Positions 24,228 through 36,024 of a DNA stretch of 64,000 nt are shown in pieces. Both the position numbers and the translations under genes were made by a program. The notes under the pieces were generated by a model. The model had not been told where the DNA came from and did not search any database. It saw only the letters and a list, made by a program, of their open reading frames with translations. Source of the stretch: Spodoptera frugiperda. Its lineage: Eukaryota > Arthropoda > Insecta > Lepidoptera > Noctuidae. The stretch covers positions 1,550,001 through 1,614,000 of the forward strand of contig NC_064217.1 of assembly GCF_023101765.2 (NCBI RefSeq), given 5' to 3'. The number at the start of each line of letters is the position of its first letter. The first letter of the stretch is position 1.

Positions 24228-25040
24228 CTAGGAATCCGAGAAACGTGGGCATCTCAAACATTTGCCTCATTAACGCCGACCCTTTCTCCATACAGACAGA
24301 TATTGCCTGTTTTAGTATTAGATAGATAGGTAGATTGTGATTTTAGAACATTTTTGTTCGGATGATCAATTTAAAATTTCTGTTCTTCTGATTGTGTGGA
24401 CATTTTAGAGATTTTGTTTTTCAAAGATGAATTGTTACATGAGAATTGGATTCAATTTTTGTGAATTGAAACGTAATTGATATCAAGTATGCTTTTTTAT
24501 ATAGTCAAACAAAGTCACTAGTGGTACTTTTGTGTTTATTATTAAAAAACATGGTAATGATGGATACATGTACAAAAACAGAATCGTAACGGGGATTGAG
24601 ATGATTGTCCAACATTGACTGCATTGTAGAATCTATCCATCCAAATCTGCACTTTGGCATTGATATTCAAAAATGTTAACCTCTTTCCTAAAGCTGCACA
24701 ATGTCCAACGTCAACACTATCGGTTCCTTCAAAATTCTTTGCATTCAACAAAGCAAAATAGCATGAAGATTTTATCGGCAAGAGACTGTAACCTTTAACT
24801 AGGTCAATAGATATATGGGTAGGTATCTAAAGTATTTTCAGCATTAAATTTTAATGCTCTTATATAGAAATGGAAACTGTAGAATAGTTTGAACCATTTT
24901 CTTTATTCACTTCAGCAATATTTCTGGAGTTTTCTAACCTAACCTCAGTCACGGAGTGTTTTATTGCTCGATGTGTCGTAAGTGCAAGAGCATCGAGAAC
25001 GATTTATTTTATGCCCAATTCCTTGGTAGACATAAGAAAA

Positions 25041-25044
<4 letters not shown>

Positions 25045-25087
<43 letters not shown>
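25045..25087. repeat. (AT)n microsatellite
   Basis: An uninterrupted AT dinucleotide run of about 43 bases. Its translation gives the tyrosine-isoleucine repeats of two spurious ORFs on opposite strands. Confidence 0.95.
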
Positions 25088-25092
<5 letters not shown>

Positions 25093-25176
25093 CAGAATAC
25101 ACCTGTATAATTGATATGCCGAAACATAGATCTAAGCGAAACACACTGTGTTTTCTATTGTGTCTCATATGTGGCT

Positions 25177-25261
25177 TTTGGTCATTCAGAGTCTGACACT
25201 TCTTCTGGCGTCAGCCTAGGGAGAAGTCATTCAATGATTTTCCCCCCTCAGAAAAAAAAAC
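25177..25261 (+). mobile_element. Family B retroposon, 5'-truncated
   Basis: Only the 3' part is present: CAGAGTCTGACACTTC, GGGAGAAGTCATTCAATGAT, TTTCCCCCCTC and a nine-A tail. 5' truncation is usual for LINE-mobilised retroposons. Confidence 0.75.
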
Positions 25262-25632
25262 TCAGTTCATAAGTAAATATTAGCTACACACATACTCACT
25301 AATCTTTATTTTTATTTCCAATATACTTATATGTACTTCTATACCGCCACATCTAAAACACGTTTTATTTTAAGAAAATATTATTAGCAGAAAAATCTTT
25401 TTGATAATAATTCATTTCGTGAAATTTTCACGAGAATTCTGTAAGCTGATAAAAATATCTGGTGGGTTTATATTTTTATAAGGAAATTATGAAAGAAAAG
25501 TAATCTAAGAAAATATACTTAAGTATTTGTAATATCGCGGATTTGTAGGGTTTTAAAACCGAGATCTTTCTGGAAAAGTCTGGGTTTGTGCCTACTTATT
25601 TTTTTCTGATAGGCAATTAAATTATATAAGTA

Positions 25633-25816
25633 ACTAGGTTCTGCCAGCGGCTTCGCCCACGTATCTGGGATAAAAAGTATACTATCATTCAAGTCAATTT
25701 ATACCCTCTCTGTTTACCCAATTCGTCAAAATCCGCTCAGTAGTTTCAACGTGATTGGCAGACAAACATCAAAACATCCAAACAAACAAACTTTCACACC
25801 TATGATATCAGTATGA
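25633..25816 (-). mobile_element. Short Helitron-like element, second subfamily
   Basis: Plus-strand left end CTAGGTTCTGCCAGCGGCTT and right end CAGTATGA followed by T, i.e. TC...CTAG on the minus strand with A|T flanks. It contains the phrase CCGCTCAGTAGTTT and a (CAAA)n run shared with 52616-52775. Confidence 0.6.
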
Positions 25817-27162
25817 TAGAATGACTAGCAGATTCAAATCCGAAGGTCACATCGGATCAGTGTGGCAATCATTCATAGTAACATTAAGCTTAAAATAGCA
25901 ACAACACACTCGAACTTATTTATAGACATTCAAATTAACCCTTTCAGGCACATAACAAAAAAAAAGGAACTACAAAGCACTGTCAATCCTATATCAAATA
26001 TATTAGGTATACTTTTGTGTGAAAGTTTTTAAGTGTTGAAAAGAAAAGAAGCTGGGAACGGCGCAAAGTTTGACAGTTTAAGTACCCGGTCGGCCTAAGA
26101 TAAGGTTACTGGATGTGGCCAGAGCGTGAGATAGTGCCTGAGTTATGAAGGGTCAAGACTAACATGGATGCACGAAGAACTTAATACGGCTCATGAAGAT
26201 TGTAAGGGAGTTTATTTTAAAGTACACCAACTCGTAACAATTTAATTATTTATACTTAGATGTAGTTAGTGTGTAAACAAAAGTAAAACTTATTTTTTAT
26301 GTAAAACTTATCTTAAATCCATGCAGTCTAGATATCTTACGATTTAAGTATACATTTGTATTGTACAGTTAAATCATAGGTCTATACAATGCCTAGCCAC
26401 TGTACTATCTAACTATTCAGTTAAAATTGCACAGTTAAATCGAAAGATGTGTAGTGTGCATAAAATTTAAACACACACATATAACAGAACACTATTTTAC
26501 TTTAATACTTGTTACAAATCACATACAAGTGCACGTTCTTTAACATTATTATTACCCCATGATATACACTAATCAAAACTGAGATAACTTACAACAGATC
26601 AAGATTTGCCTCGTCCCTTCCAGAGACTTGCTTCTTACATCAGTGGTAACGCCCACTTAATTATGTACTAACCTAACTTTACTTTTATCGTGAGATAAAA
26701 CCCGGTTTGTCCCGCTGCGTGACTTATTTAAAAGGGTTTCTGATGAAATTTTGTGTACACAGCTTCACGTCAAGCTAAACATGACCAGTATAAACTAACC
26801 TTTGAATGTGAGGAAAGATTATACAACGCGAGGCTATGATAAACTGGTTTTGTGTAGTTTGATGTGGCGTAGTAACACCCCAAACGATTTTTTTCCATTC
26901 GCCTAAGTTTTTCTCGAGGGAATAAAATGTATTATTAAATTATTTTGTTTAAGTTGTTTTGATTTTGATGGCTATGGTTGGAAAATTGGGCGTTAGGTTA
27001 CCTTTTTGTAGGGGTATTTTATGTTATTTTTGTTTTCAAATTTTATATTGTACTTTTTTCTTTTAAAAATTTATGATATTTTTTGAGTTCCAAGAATACC
27101 GTAAAACGGGGTGAATAGAATTCAAATAATGAATAGATACCGTGTAAAATGAGGATTTTTTT
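25817..27162. other. Mostly unique
   Basis: A family I repeat lies at 26808. A patch near 26050-26170 (GGGAACGGCGCAAAGTTTG, GTACCCGGTCGGCC) is GC-richer, without a frame or repeat partner. Confidence 0.35.
26808..26880 (+). repeat. Short repeat family I, copy 3
   Basis: AGATTATACAACGCGAGGCT then ATGATAAACTGGTTTTGTGT; matches the two copies near 22.3-22.9 kb. Confidence 0.45.
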
Positions 27163-27426
27163 AAGGTAAGCAATCGCCGCCGCCCTTGGTCACCCGAAAC
27201 ACCAGAGGCGTTACAAGTATGTTACTGGCCTTTTGGGGGTTAGGATTTTAAGGGTTGTTGGTGAATAGGCGATTAGGAAGATTGAGAAGGGGGTAATTGG
27301 ACCTCCGGTAACCTCACTCACACAACGAAATACAACGCTAGCGTTGTTTCACGTTGGTTTTCTGTAAGGCCGTGGTATCACTCCGGTTGTGCCCATTCGT
27401 GCCGAAGCATGGCTCTCCCACACTTC
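27163..27426 (-). mobile_element. Family D retroposon copy
   Basis: From GGTAAGCAATCGCCGCCGCC through CACCAGAGGCGTTACAAG and CTCACTCACACAACGAAAT to GCATGGCTCTCCCACACTT. It preserves the uninterrupted CTCACTCACA-CAACG site used by a Helitron in the copy at 38676. Confidence 0.8.
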
Positions 27427-28031
27427 AAAGTACTTCATATGATACAATTACATGTCGTGTCCGAATTTATTATGCACAGCAAAAATTACAAAAGAACAAG
27501 CGTATAATCACAAACCGATTACTATACACATCCACTCACTTCTAGGAAAAACATTATTTTCATATTATTCTGAATTCCTAAACAAACAATATTCAACATA
27601 ATTATATCTGTATGAAAAACCACAGCATATTAAATAGAAAAACGATTGGCTTATTATCCAACCACAAATAGCTTCACGCGAGCCCATACTTTACTTATAG
27701 CAGAAAAACTAAAAATTGCTTTAATAAAAGCCACCATAAATCAATTTTTATATGGAAAAGCTTGGCATTTTTTAAATTACAAGCCTTGCTTTGTAATGAC
27801 GTAATTGGCCGCCTACGACAATTTGATTGGTGGTTGATTAGACGGTGGTATCCGATTGTTTGCTTTTTCAGTATTGCGTATTAAGTTGAATGCAGGTGCA
27901 TTGTCTCATGGGGATATTAAAACATAATTAATGCTATTTTGGATTTCCCCGGTAATGTTGGTTAGGGGTATATTTTTTTAAATTGGTTTATTTAGGATTA
28001 CAAACAAAGATAGTTGGTGCCATAAAATCAT

Positions 28032-28241
28032 CATCATTATCATCGTCGTCCACCGAGAGACTTCCACTATTGAATAAAGGCGTCTCCTTTAGTCCTCCTT
28101 CCTTTTAGCCCTCCCTTTAGGCTCCCCGCTACTGTGACGATGTCGTCGGTCCACCTAGTGGGAGGTCTGCCCACGTTACGTCTTCCTGTCCGCGGTCGCC
28201 AGTCGATCCCTTTCCTGGCCCAGCTTCGACTGACGTAGCTA
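28032..28241 (-). mobile_element. LINE 3' end, second copy with 12 bp duplication
   Basis: Same LINE family as 36913-37100: GATGTCGTCGGTCCACCTAG and GTGGGAGGTCTGCCCACG are shared. Its tail reads ATCATCATCATTATCATCG on the plus strand. Flanked by CCATAAAATCAT at 28020-28031 and 28242-28253. More degraded than the other copy, with in-frame damage. Confidence 0.8.
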
Positions 28242-28525
28242 CCATAAAATCATATCAAAATTAAATAACTTAATGGTCACAAAATTGTAAGCTTACCTTA
28301 CCTTATTTCTGTATACCAAATTTCATCATTTCTTCATCAAACTTTTACATTTCTAATATAGGTGTGATTTTAAAACAGTCTGCCTCTCACGACAAGAACA
28401 ATGCATTACTTAAATTAAATATTTAAGAACATAATAATTAAAACACAATCTTTCACTCACTTCAGACGACACTAACAAGTTACTTCATTTAGCGAGTAAA
28501 TAATTCAAGTGTTTAACTATTGCGC

Positions 28526-28925
28526 TCAGTACTTGCTGTATTTCACATGAAATTTCTGGGGGCACGGCAGTTCCCCGCCAAGTCGAGATTTTAAAAAAAG
28601 CGGCACGGCCGTACCATCCTTTTCTCGAAGCAATTCGGGCCTTTTTCGACCCCTATAATTCGGTTGTGGATAAAGCAAGAAACCTGAATCTTCAGTAACT
28701 AATCCGGCATTGTATAAACACGGAATATTTAAAATTTCAGTCAATTTGAACCAGTAGTTTAAGAATGACAACTTGTTAAAGTTTCTAAATTTTGTCACTC
28801 ACTGACTCACCGATCATCAAAAGTCCAAGGCACTTCTAGCAGACTTAGAAGCTTCATATTTGGAATACATATAGAGTTTAGTGTCTTAATCATGGGAAAA
28901 CTTAAATATTTTGTAATTTCGGTCC
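28526..28925. repeat. Probable interspersed repeat, class unknown
   Basis: Contains GGGGGCACGGCAGTTCCCC, GCGGCACGGCCGTACCATCC, TTCGGGCCTTTTTCGACCCC and CACTCACTGACTCACCGATC, which I recall as a dispersed sequence in moth genomes. The 90-codon minus-strand ORF (28798-28526) lies within it and is unlikely to be a host gene. No ends were seen. Confidence 0.45.
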
Positions 28926-28938
28926 AGTTTTCCAAATA

Positions 28939-29010
28939 CACCAACTGCATCAATAACTTTGTAATCCCATATAAATATATGGGATTACAAAGTTATTTAT
29001 GCAGTTGGTG
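28939..29010. repeat. Near-perfect palindrome, 34-base arms
   Basis: Arms 28939-28972 and 28977-29010 match at 33 of 34 positions around the four-base loop AAAT. The core includes TAACTTTGTAATCCCATAT. Confidence 0.9.
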
Positions 29011-29111
29011 GTTGGTGGTGGTTATAAATTTAATAGGTGTAGATAGGTACCTACCATATGAGGCAAGAAGTAGATGGTATCAAAAAGAAAGGCTCTACAA
29101 AAAGAAGTGAG

Positions 29112-29667
29112 ATCCCATCAAAAACATCCTGTAAAAAACCCAAGTCTCGCAGCTCAGTCTTTCTACCGTCAAAAGTTGTGAGATCCATGTAATACCAAGT
29201 CGGTTAATCTATTTAGTGTCTACTTGAAGGACCTTCTGTCTTAAGTTATTACATAAGTTATTATCATGCCAATATTAAAAATATTTAACGTTTTAAACAA
29301 ATAGATCGACTTGGACATCGCATGAAAACAAAATGAATATTACAATATTATATTAGATTCTTTAGTCTCTCGCGCCTCACGCGATTGAAACTCTCGTTCC
29401 TGTTGGTCGCTGGCCCGTCGTGCTGTGTAGTGTGATACATACTAATAATCAAATCAAGCGATGTCCAAGTCGATCTATTTGTTTAAAACGTTAAATATTT
29501 TTAATATTGGCATGATAATAACTTATGTAATAACTTAAGACAGAAGGTCCTTCAAGTAGACACTAAATAGATTAACCGACTTGGTATTACATGGATCTCA
29601 CAACTTTTGACGGTAGAAAGACTGAGCTGCGAGACTTGGGTTTTTTACAGGATGTTTTTGATGGGAT
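29112..29667. repeat. Long perfect inverted repeat (2 x 210 bp)
   Basis: Arm 29112-29321 and arm 29458-29667 are exact reverse complements over 210 bases as read; the spacer is 136 bases with a GC-rich middle (CTCTCGCGCCTCACGCG). Outer ends are ATCCCATCAAAAACATCC and its complement. A TGA occurs next to both ends but with one extra G on the left, so a target duplication is not certain. It is probably a fold-back or MITE-type transposon, with no coding capacity. Confidence 0.9.
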
Positions 29668-30847
29668 TGATTTATATCTAACCGAAATTCGAATTCAATT
29701 GTGAGATTTTAGAAATTAAATCGGTGTTTCTAAAATTCTGTCTTGATGGAATTATTGTCTTTAATATAGATAATTTAGAAATCGTTTTAATTCTAAACCA
29801 CTTCTATTTATTGATGCAAACATTCTGTTGGAAATGTAAAGTCGTTGTAAGTCTTAGTTTTATTCAAAAATCAATTATAAAACTGTAGCATGTAGTCGTA
29901 TTTAGGTGTACACTCACCAAATAATTTAAACATAACATTTTATGTAACATGTTTACTTTTCATAAACTGTATTTACAAGGTCTTAGGGTTATATTTCACC
30001 GTGATTCCATGACTCACGACTGCTTGCAAAATATAACCCTTATAATATCAATATCACTATCAATAAAACATATCAAACTATTGTACTACTATTACAAACC
30101 TATCTAAATATTATTGTGTTTGAAAATACAAATGAAAACACAAAACGCTCTACGTATTGTTTTTCAGAATAATCCCATGTATTTTGTTCAACACAATTCT
30201 ATATGAAAAAACGTTTTTAGAAAGTAATTCTATAATTTTTCACGTATATATGAAACTATTTCGTTTTTCAGTGAAATATTTTTTTCTATGTGATGACGCA
30301 ACAGTTTTAAGTAATAAGTTGAAAAGGTCTCAAGTTTTATGCTCCAAAATGTCATCGTTAATGGTTCAGTTATTATTTCAAACGTTTTCGAAAAATTAAG
30401 TTACGAATTTCTATTTATTAAACTTGATATTTTTATTATGCTTGCAGTATTTGATGTGTCTAGGAGAAAACGTGAGTAATTTCGAAAATGAATTCGTTTT
30501 GATGTCACTTTATTTAAACTACATTATCAAATGTTTAAATGAGAATATTTGAAACAAGCCAATTTATGAATGTTTTCTCGTTTTAATAACATTATTTTTA
30601 TTTTATTCAAAAGAGTGATTTCTTACTATCACTCAAAAGAGAAAATTGAACGCACTTAAAAGAGTGAGTTCAATTTATGATGACACTTTTCAAATTGAAC
30701 AATATTACTATTTGCTGACGTAAAGATGAATGGTTTATTTCTTGATTGTTTTCAAAATAAAACAGCATGAGATTTCTAAAATCAAATCAATGTCAATCAT
30801 CAGTGTTTGCATAGCATAAAAATCGCTATTAAATACAATTAATTATT
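29668..30847. other. AT-rich, nothing recognised
   Basis: An 80-codon ORF at 30157-30399 is in very AT-rich sequence and has no recognisable features. Confidence 0.4.
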
Positions 30848-31085
30848 GTGTTATCGGCTTACACACGCAACTGTTTGACGAGGAACTTGATTAGTTTCAA
30901 GCCATGCTCAAAGCTCATATTAATGAGCACTATTCCGCGACATACGACGCGGCGTTCGCACATGGCGCTGCTACTGGTGACTCGTGTCTCGCGCCCTCTG
31001 TCTGGAATCATGCGCACTTTCCGGTGCCCCCGACGCTGTTGGCACATTAGACCCGTTCACCAGCAGCTGCGTAGGTATTAGAGTC
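30848..31085. other. GC-rich island, possible repeat
   Basis: A block clearly richer in G and C than its surroundings (GACATACGACGCGGCG, TCGCGCCCTCTGTCTGG, TTTCCGGTGCCCCCGACGC). A 77-codon plus ORF and a 62-codon minus ORF overlap it, neither resembling a known protein. I suspect a dispersed repeat but have no second copy here. Confidence 0.35.
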
Positions 31086-33029
31086 GAATTAGCGGTCAAC
31101 TAAAAAACCGATAACATAATAATGAAAGTAGTATGTCTCCCGAAAGTTACATGTAATAAAACTGTTTAATACAATCACCAAAACATTCCAAAAATATAAC
31201 ACACACCACTCCAAATCAACGACCTTCAAAAAACACTAAACTTTTAACTTCTATTTACTACCGGTCTCACCTTTTCGAAAAAGACAACGCTACCCTATAC
31301 CTCAACATTATGAATCTGACCTTCTTGATTATATTTGGGTCCAATTTCATGCACTATTTGATATACGCGTCCGGATCAACGGTATACACTAGACGTCCAA
31401 TCTATTTGCAATTTCAACGGGAACCCTCAAAAGATTTGTTGATTTCTCCCTGTTGTGTGGGGTCAAAGTAAATATGATTTATTTTCGTTGTGTCAAATGT
31501 TTTTGCTCACAACGTTTGATTATTGAATTTTCTGATAAATATTTTATTGAATTCTCTACCTAAACGGGTCGTTTGGTGTGCGTTTGTTTTTTTTTATTAT
31601 TTTATTTTAATAAATAAATAGCTTTCGTTTGACTGGTTGTGTTGTGTAAATTTGTTTAATGGTTATGTGTGATTTTTTTAAATCGTTTAGTACACGTTCC
31701 TTTATATGGTTGTTCGTGTAAATAAAATTATGTGTTTGACCGGCAAATAAACATGAAATAATAAAATAATATATTCAACAACATTTTTCACTTCCATTGT
31801 GTAAGTAAACGCAAACCGAACTAGACAAGCAATATGAGACTACAATTTAATCAACTCCATTTCTTGACAATTTATAACTTCACGGCAATCTGGTCTGCTA
31901 GCATCGCTCCACTGCCTGAGGGAATACTTGAGTGGAAGGAGCGAATTTAATCACAACCAGGATCTTTTGTTTTTTAATAGCCTACCGTCTCATGATTCTA
32001 CGAACCAAAGGTATTTTAATTGAACTGAATGGAAAATGAATTCTTGACTTATAAACTTACTCTTGAGTTGATTTATGGCTTTTTCAACGAGTGACAGCTT
32101 CACTCTAAGAATTTCTCATGTGTCTTGGGTGCGTTTACTTACGAATACATACATAAATACACATGGTACCTAGTCCTAAAACATTCTTATTTTCTTGTCT
32201 AATTATTTCTTCTGATTATTTTAGTTGCGGGTTCCAATACAGTTATTCATGTCCCTGTTCCGGAGTTTTCATGGCTGTATCTACTGTAGATCCTGACTTA
32301 CAGGAGTTGCAGCGGTTTGGTAGGTTGTGCCGTGCTTTTTTAATTAGAAAAAGGACCTTAAACAACAATTTGTGAATCACACAAAGGTTTGTTCCATCAT
32401 CAGTAACCTTTAAGAACTTACTGCTAAGGTACAGCTTCTTCTCACATTCATAACCACACTTGTACAAGTCTCAACTCATAATTTGAAATTTTAAGGCCCA
32501 GTTTCTTGCTGATGTTTTAATTCACCGTAAGTCAGTGATGTCTAAATGAAATAAAGGTACTTGGAAGAAGTTTAGAAACCATATTCTTGGGGGCCTTAAC
32601 CTTTGAGCCACCACGACTTAATATTAGTTATTATTCGGCTTGAAGAATCTTTGATATATTATAGACTGTTCAAACCAAAGGTATGTTAATTGAAGTGATC
32701 TAAAATTCAATTGTGTTGACTCATAGTCAGGTACTTTAGGTACCTACTGTAGTCTTAATTGGTTCCATGAAAGCTGTTTTGTATAGAATTTTATGAGAAG
32801 TCCTTTGAGAGTAAATTTATTTGTCTGGTGGAGTTAAGTGCTATTGTGCCCTGAAATGGACTGTTTTACTTGACCGATTTTAATTGATGGGCTTTTTATT
32901 GTCAATGAGTTGAAAGAGGGCAGAGTTATTATCTGTTTATTTACTGTTTCGGTATAAGTGGGAGGGAAGTGTTTCACTTATTATTTCGTAATTTTTAGTT
33001 GGAGATTATTGTGAAATGGTAGAATGACT
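31086..33029. other. Nothing firm
   Basis: Unique AT-rich sequence. Two overlapping ORFs at 32163-32467 lie on opposite strands; CAACAATTTGTGAATCACAC inside them may be a relic of the SINE A body. Confidence 0.35.
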
Positions 33030-33232
33030 GCATGCATTATGGATGGCGTCCCCACTATCGATACATCGCATATTTGAGCTGCGCATCTTTATCACACAGC
33101 TACTTGCTATGGCGCATATTCATAGTACATCTTACTCGCACCGCTACATAGCTTAGTACTGGTAGAAATGGTCACACACGTTTCAGTAGTACAGCTTATA
33201 GCATAGCTACATAGCACATCTCTGATGGAAAA
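33030..33232. mobile_element. TIR element (family F), left-truncated
   Basis: Shares CCACTATCGATACATCGCAT, the ACATAGCTTAGTACTGG region and the right end TAGCACATCTCTGATGG with 21292-21567. The left inverted repeat is missing. Confidence 0.75.
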
Positions 33233-33812
33233 ACACCTTTAGTCACAACACCTAATTTGAACCACTTCTCACGACGCATATGTAGCACAAAGACATACGA
33301 ACCAGTATCACACATCACACACAAACCAAACTTGCTTCACCTGAACAATCCTACAACTGCATTAAACATAACTTTATTTTATTCCCCATGAGTCACAAAC
33401 TTGGCTTTTCTCGTTAACTTAACTTGCATATGCATTCCATCATATTTCCCGCAATAAAAGCCGTACTGCAGTTATTATTGAACAAGTTTATAGGTTAAAA
33501 TCGACATAAAACTGAAAACTGTTCCTGAAAGAGTTTCATGTCTTCATAAAACACGTGTTTCCTGATTCAGATGGATGTTTCCGGTATTAAAATTTTGTTG
33601 TAAAACTAGGCTTTTATGGGCATTCTTGTTGTCTTTTATTTTGGGACGTTTATTTATTTATTGTTATGTATTTCCTCGTGGGGTGAGTATTTGGAATCGT
33701 GACTGCTGAATAATTAATAGATTTTGATATTACATAGGAGGATACTGACAAGTATTATTGTTTCGGATTTTCAATTACTTTTTTATTTACTGCAAAGAGT
33801 ACAATAAAACTT

Positions 33813-33982
33813 TGACTGCACGGACGCACAGTGGCTGGGCAACTGGCTGCCGTGCAACGTGTAGCGGATTCGCTTCCCGTACGGAGCACGCTATTTGTGT
33901 GATTCACAAATTGTTTTTTAGATTTGGATGTTATGTCCACAAGAGAAAAATTTAGTGCAGAGCAAGGTATTTTTATAAAAAA
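33813..33982 (+). mobile_element. SINE family A copy
   Basis: TGACTGCACGG head, degenerate B box (GGATTCGCTTCCC), body TGTGTGATTCACAAATTG, tail with TTTTTATAAAAAA. Diverged and with a small internal deletion. Confidence 0.8.
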
Positions 33983-34276
33983 GAACAAAAGGAAATCTGG
34001 TATTTTTTTATTTAATTAAAAAATTAATTGTGTTGTTTGCAACTGAAATTGGTAAAAATAATTTGTCCTTTTGATAAAACTTTACATTCATTGTATCGCA
34101 GAATGTAATACACAGTAAAGTACCAGATTTGTACAAGCTTCCGAAATTGGTTGCAGTCGATCCCGGTTCGATAAACAACCAATAAAAAGTAAAAAATATA
34201 TGAAGAACACACTTCATTTTTCAGTTCAAACTCGAAGCTTAATTAAAAAGTTAATAACAACTCTTTGCAGATCTAT

Positions 34277-34528
34277 TTTGAGGGTGAAAATCGTCCTATA
34301 ACTTCTCCCACCTAAGACGAGGCGAGAGGGAATGTCAGACTCTTACAGACTAAACCACCACCTCATTCCTATTCCTGATTTTCGAGTCGGAGCCCCGATA
34401 AACCCGCTAGGTAATCTGCAGCTCCAGATCAGGCATCAACTCTACTGGGCCCCATCTGCGGTGGTCTGATGGCTCTTTGAGGGACGCGCCATACGCCATA
34501 CGGGTCTGGTACTGGTCGGGCGATAAAC
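34277..34528 (-). mobile_element. Family B retroposon, longest copy
   Basis: Matches the family from the GAAAATCGTCCTATAAC end through the CCCGCTAGGTAATCTGCAGC block and continues about 100 bases further into GGCCCCATCTGCGGTGGTCT and CGCCATACGGGTCTGG. This shows that most copies are 5'-truncated. Confidence 0.75.
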
Positions 34529-34611
34529 TAGGCTTGCTCGCCCTCTACTTACCTGTACAGATCTAGGTACTCTAAGATAAGTACATAAAATACTTATGTA
34601 CGAACGTACTT

Positions 34612-34803
34612 GCTCCTCATATATGTTTTCACCAGCTCTGTTCGGCTCCAATTGATTGTAGCATGTTGTTTTATAGCTATAGTTTTCCTCGATAAATGCA
34701 CTATCCAAGACAAAAATAATAATTAATCAAATCGGATCAGTAGTCCCAGAGATAAGGGCGTTAAAACAAACAAACAGTTCATCTTTATATATATTAGCGT
34801 AGA
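34612..34803 (-). mobile_element. Diverged short Helitron
   Basis: Minus strand. It shares with the elements at 38748 and 59134 the segments GTTTTCACC-AGCTCTG, TTTTATAG, CCTCGATAAATGCACTA, the CAAACAAACA run, and a 5' end near 34803 preceded by A. The 3' hairpin and CTAG are not recognisable, so it is eroded or truncated. Confidence 0.6.
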
Positions 34804-35173
34804 TTGAAAAACAAATTACTACTAACAAAATATTTACCTCTCATTAAAACATACAATTAACAGCAAATATTAAATTTTCAATAACAATTATTTGCTCAAA
34901 ACCCGATAAGTGCTATAAAACACAGAACGCACCACGGACCTCATATGACATGGAATTTAATATTCCATTTGCACATTAAAAGAAATATAAAACCTCTCTC
35001 TACAATATCCATTAAAACTATTAAAACCAGGCCGGCACATCACCACAACATTTGAGATACATTATTATATGTACCACGGTTAAGTATGAAGTGGGAATTG
35101 GACTCGCTTGTTAGGGCTCCGTACATATTGTGGTTTATACGCTTTGCTCGGTTTACCTGAATCAAAATAGCCT

Positions 35174-35329
35174 TTTTAAGGAGGGAAAATCATCTAATAC
35201 TGTCTTCTTCCGCCTTGAGCGAGGTGAGAGGGAGTGTTAGACTTTTACTGAGTAAAAACCACCCAGTTACTACTCCTGCTTTTCGAGCCGGACCCCCGGT
35301 AAAGTCGTTAGATAGTCAGCAGCTCCGGA
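35174..35329 (-). mobile_element. Family B retroposon with 16 bp target duplication
   Basis: Reverse orientation copy flanked by the perfect 16-base repeat TGAATCAAAATAGCCT (35158-35173 and 35330-35345). This long duplication is the signature of LINE-machinery retroposition and defines both ends of the family B unit here. Confidence 0.9.
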
Positions 35330-35476
35330 TGAATCAAAATAGCCTACGTGTTGCTCCATACTGAAATCTACCTCTGTGATAGTTTCATCTAAATATGTTC
35401 AGTAATTTTTGCGACTAAAAATGATACTCCAAATAGTTTTCAAGGAATACAAACTTGACAAAGATACAAAAAGCAA

Positions 35477-35640
35477 TCAATCTTTCTTATCCTAAACCCT
35501 TAAATTCTTAACCCCCTAAATGAAAACCCCGGCAACGCACTTGTAACATCTCTGGTGTTTCAGGAGTCCATGGGCGGCGGCGATGGCTTACCATCAGGTG
35601 ATCCGTCAGCGTCTACCGGCTTATACCATAAAAAAACCCT
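35477..35640 (+). mobile_element. Family D retroposon, 5'-truncated
   Basis: Plus-strand 3' half: AACCCTTAAATTCTTAACCC, AACGCACTTGTAACATC, GTCCATGGGCGGCGGCGATG, ending TTATACCATAAAAAAA. Confidence 0.8.
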
Positions 35641-36024
35641 TCCCTAGCAAGCCACGGAACCGTAAAAATGCCAGTAGAAAAATTAATACGTGCACATAAC
35701 GTCGACATTTAATGGTTTTAATGTGAACTTTATATTTTAAAACGTAGGTGCTTGTAGTATGAAAAGGTTGGCATGAAAATACTTCGTGCTAGGGTCCCGT
35801 ACCATTAAATGTGAAGGTATTTCGTTTAGGAGTTACGTGAGATCCAACATTGCCATTTTGATACTTTAAAAAGATGTTAGCGAAACGTGGTCTCGATGTT
35901 TTTGGTGAAGTAAATTGTATTGAAGGAGGAGATTCTGAAAAATTAATTTTGAAGAGATTTCGTTACTTCGACTGTCACCGCTTTGATTTCTCGGAAGTTT
36001 AACTTTAAAGAGTATTTTTTTATA

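Larger units (their letters stand above)
22867..25044. other. Mostly unique
   Basis: A SINE E fragment (23777) and a possible small exon (24163) are listed separately. The 79-codon minus-strand ORF at 24542-24781 is unrecognised and in AT-rich context. Confidence 0.4.

Noticed and set aside
24945..25196. ORFs of 60-61 codons on both strands with YIYIYI runs
   Set aside because: Produced by the (AT)n microsatellite.
28526..28798. 90-codon minus-strand ORF
   Set aside because: Lies in what looks like a dispersed repeat, with no recognisable domain and no splice or start context that stands out.
34442..34708. 88-codon minus-strand ORF
   Set aside because: Spans the junction of a family B retroposon and a decayed Helitron.
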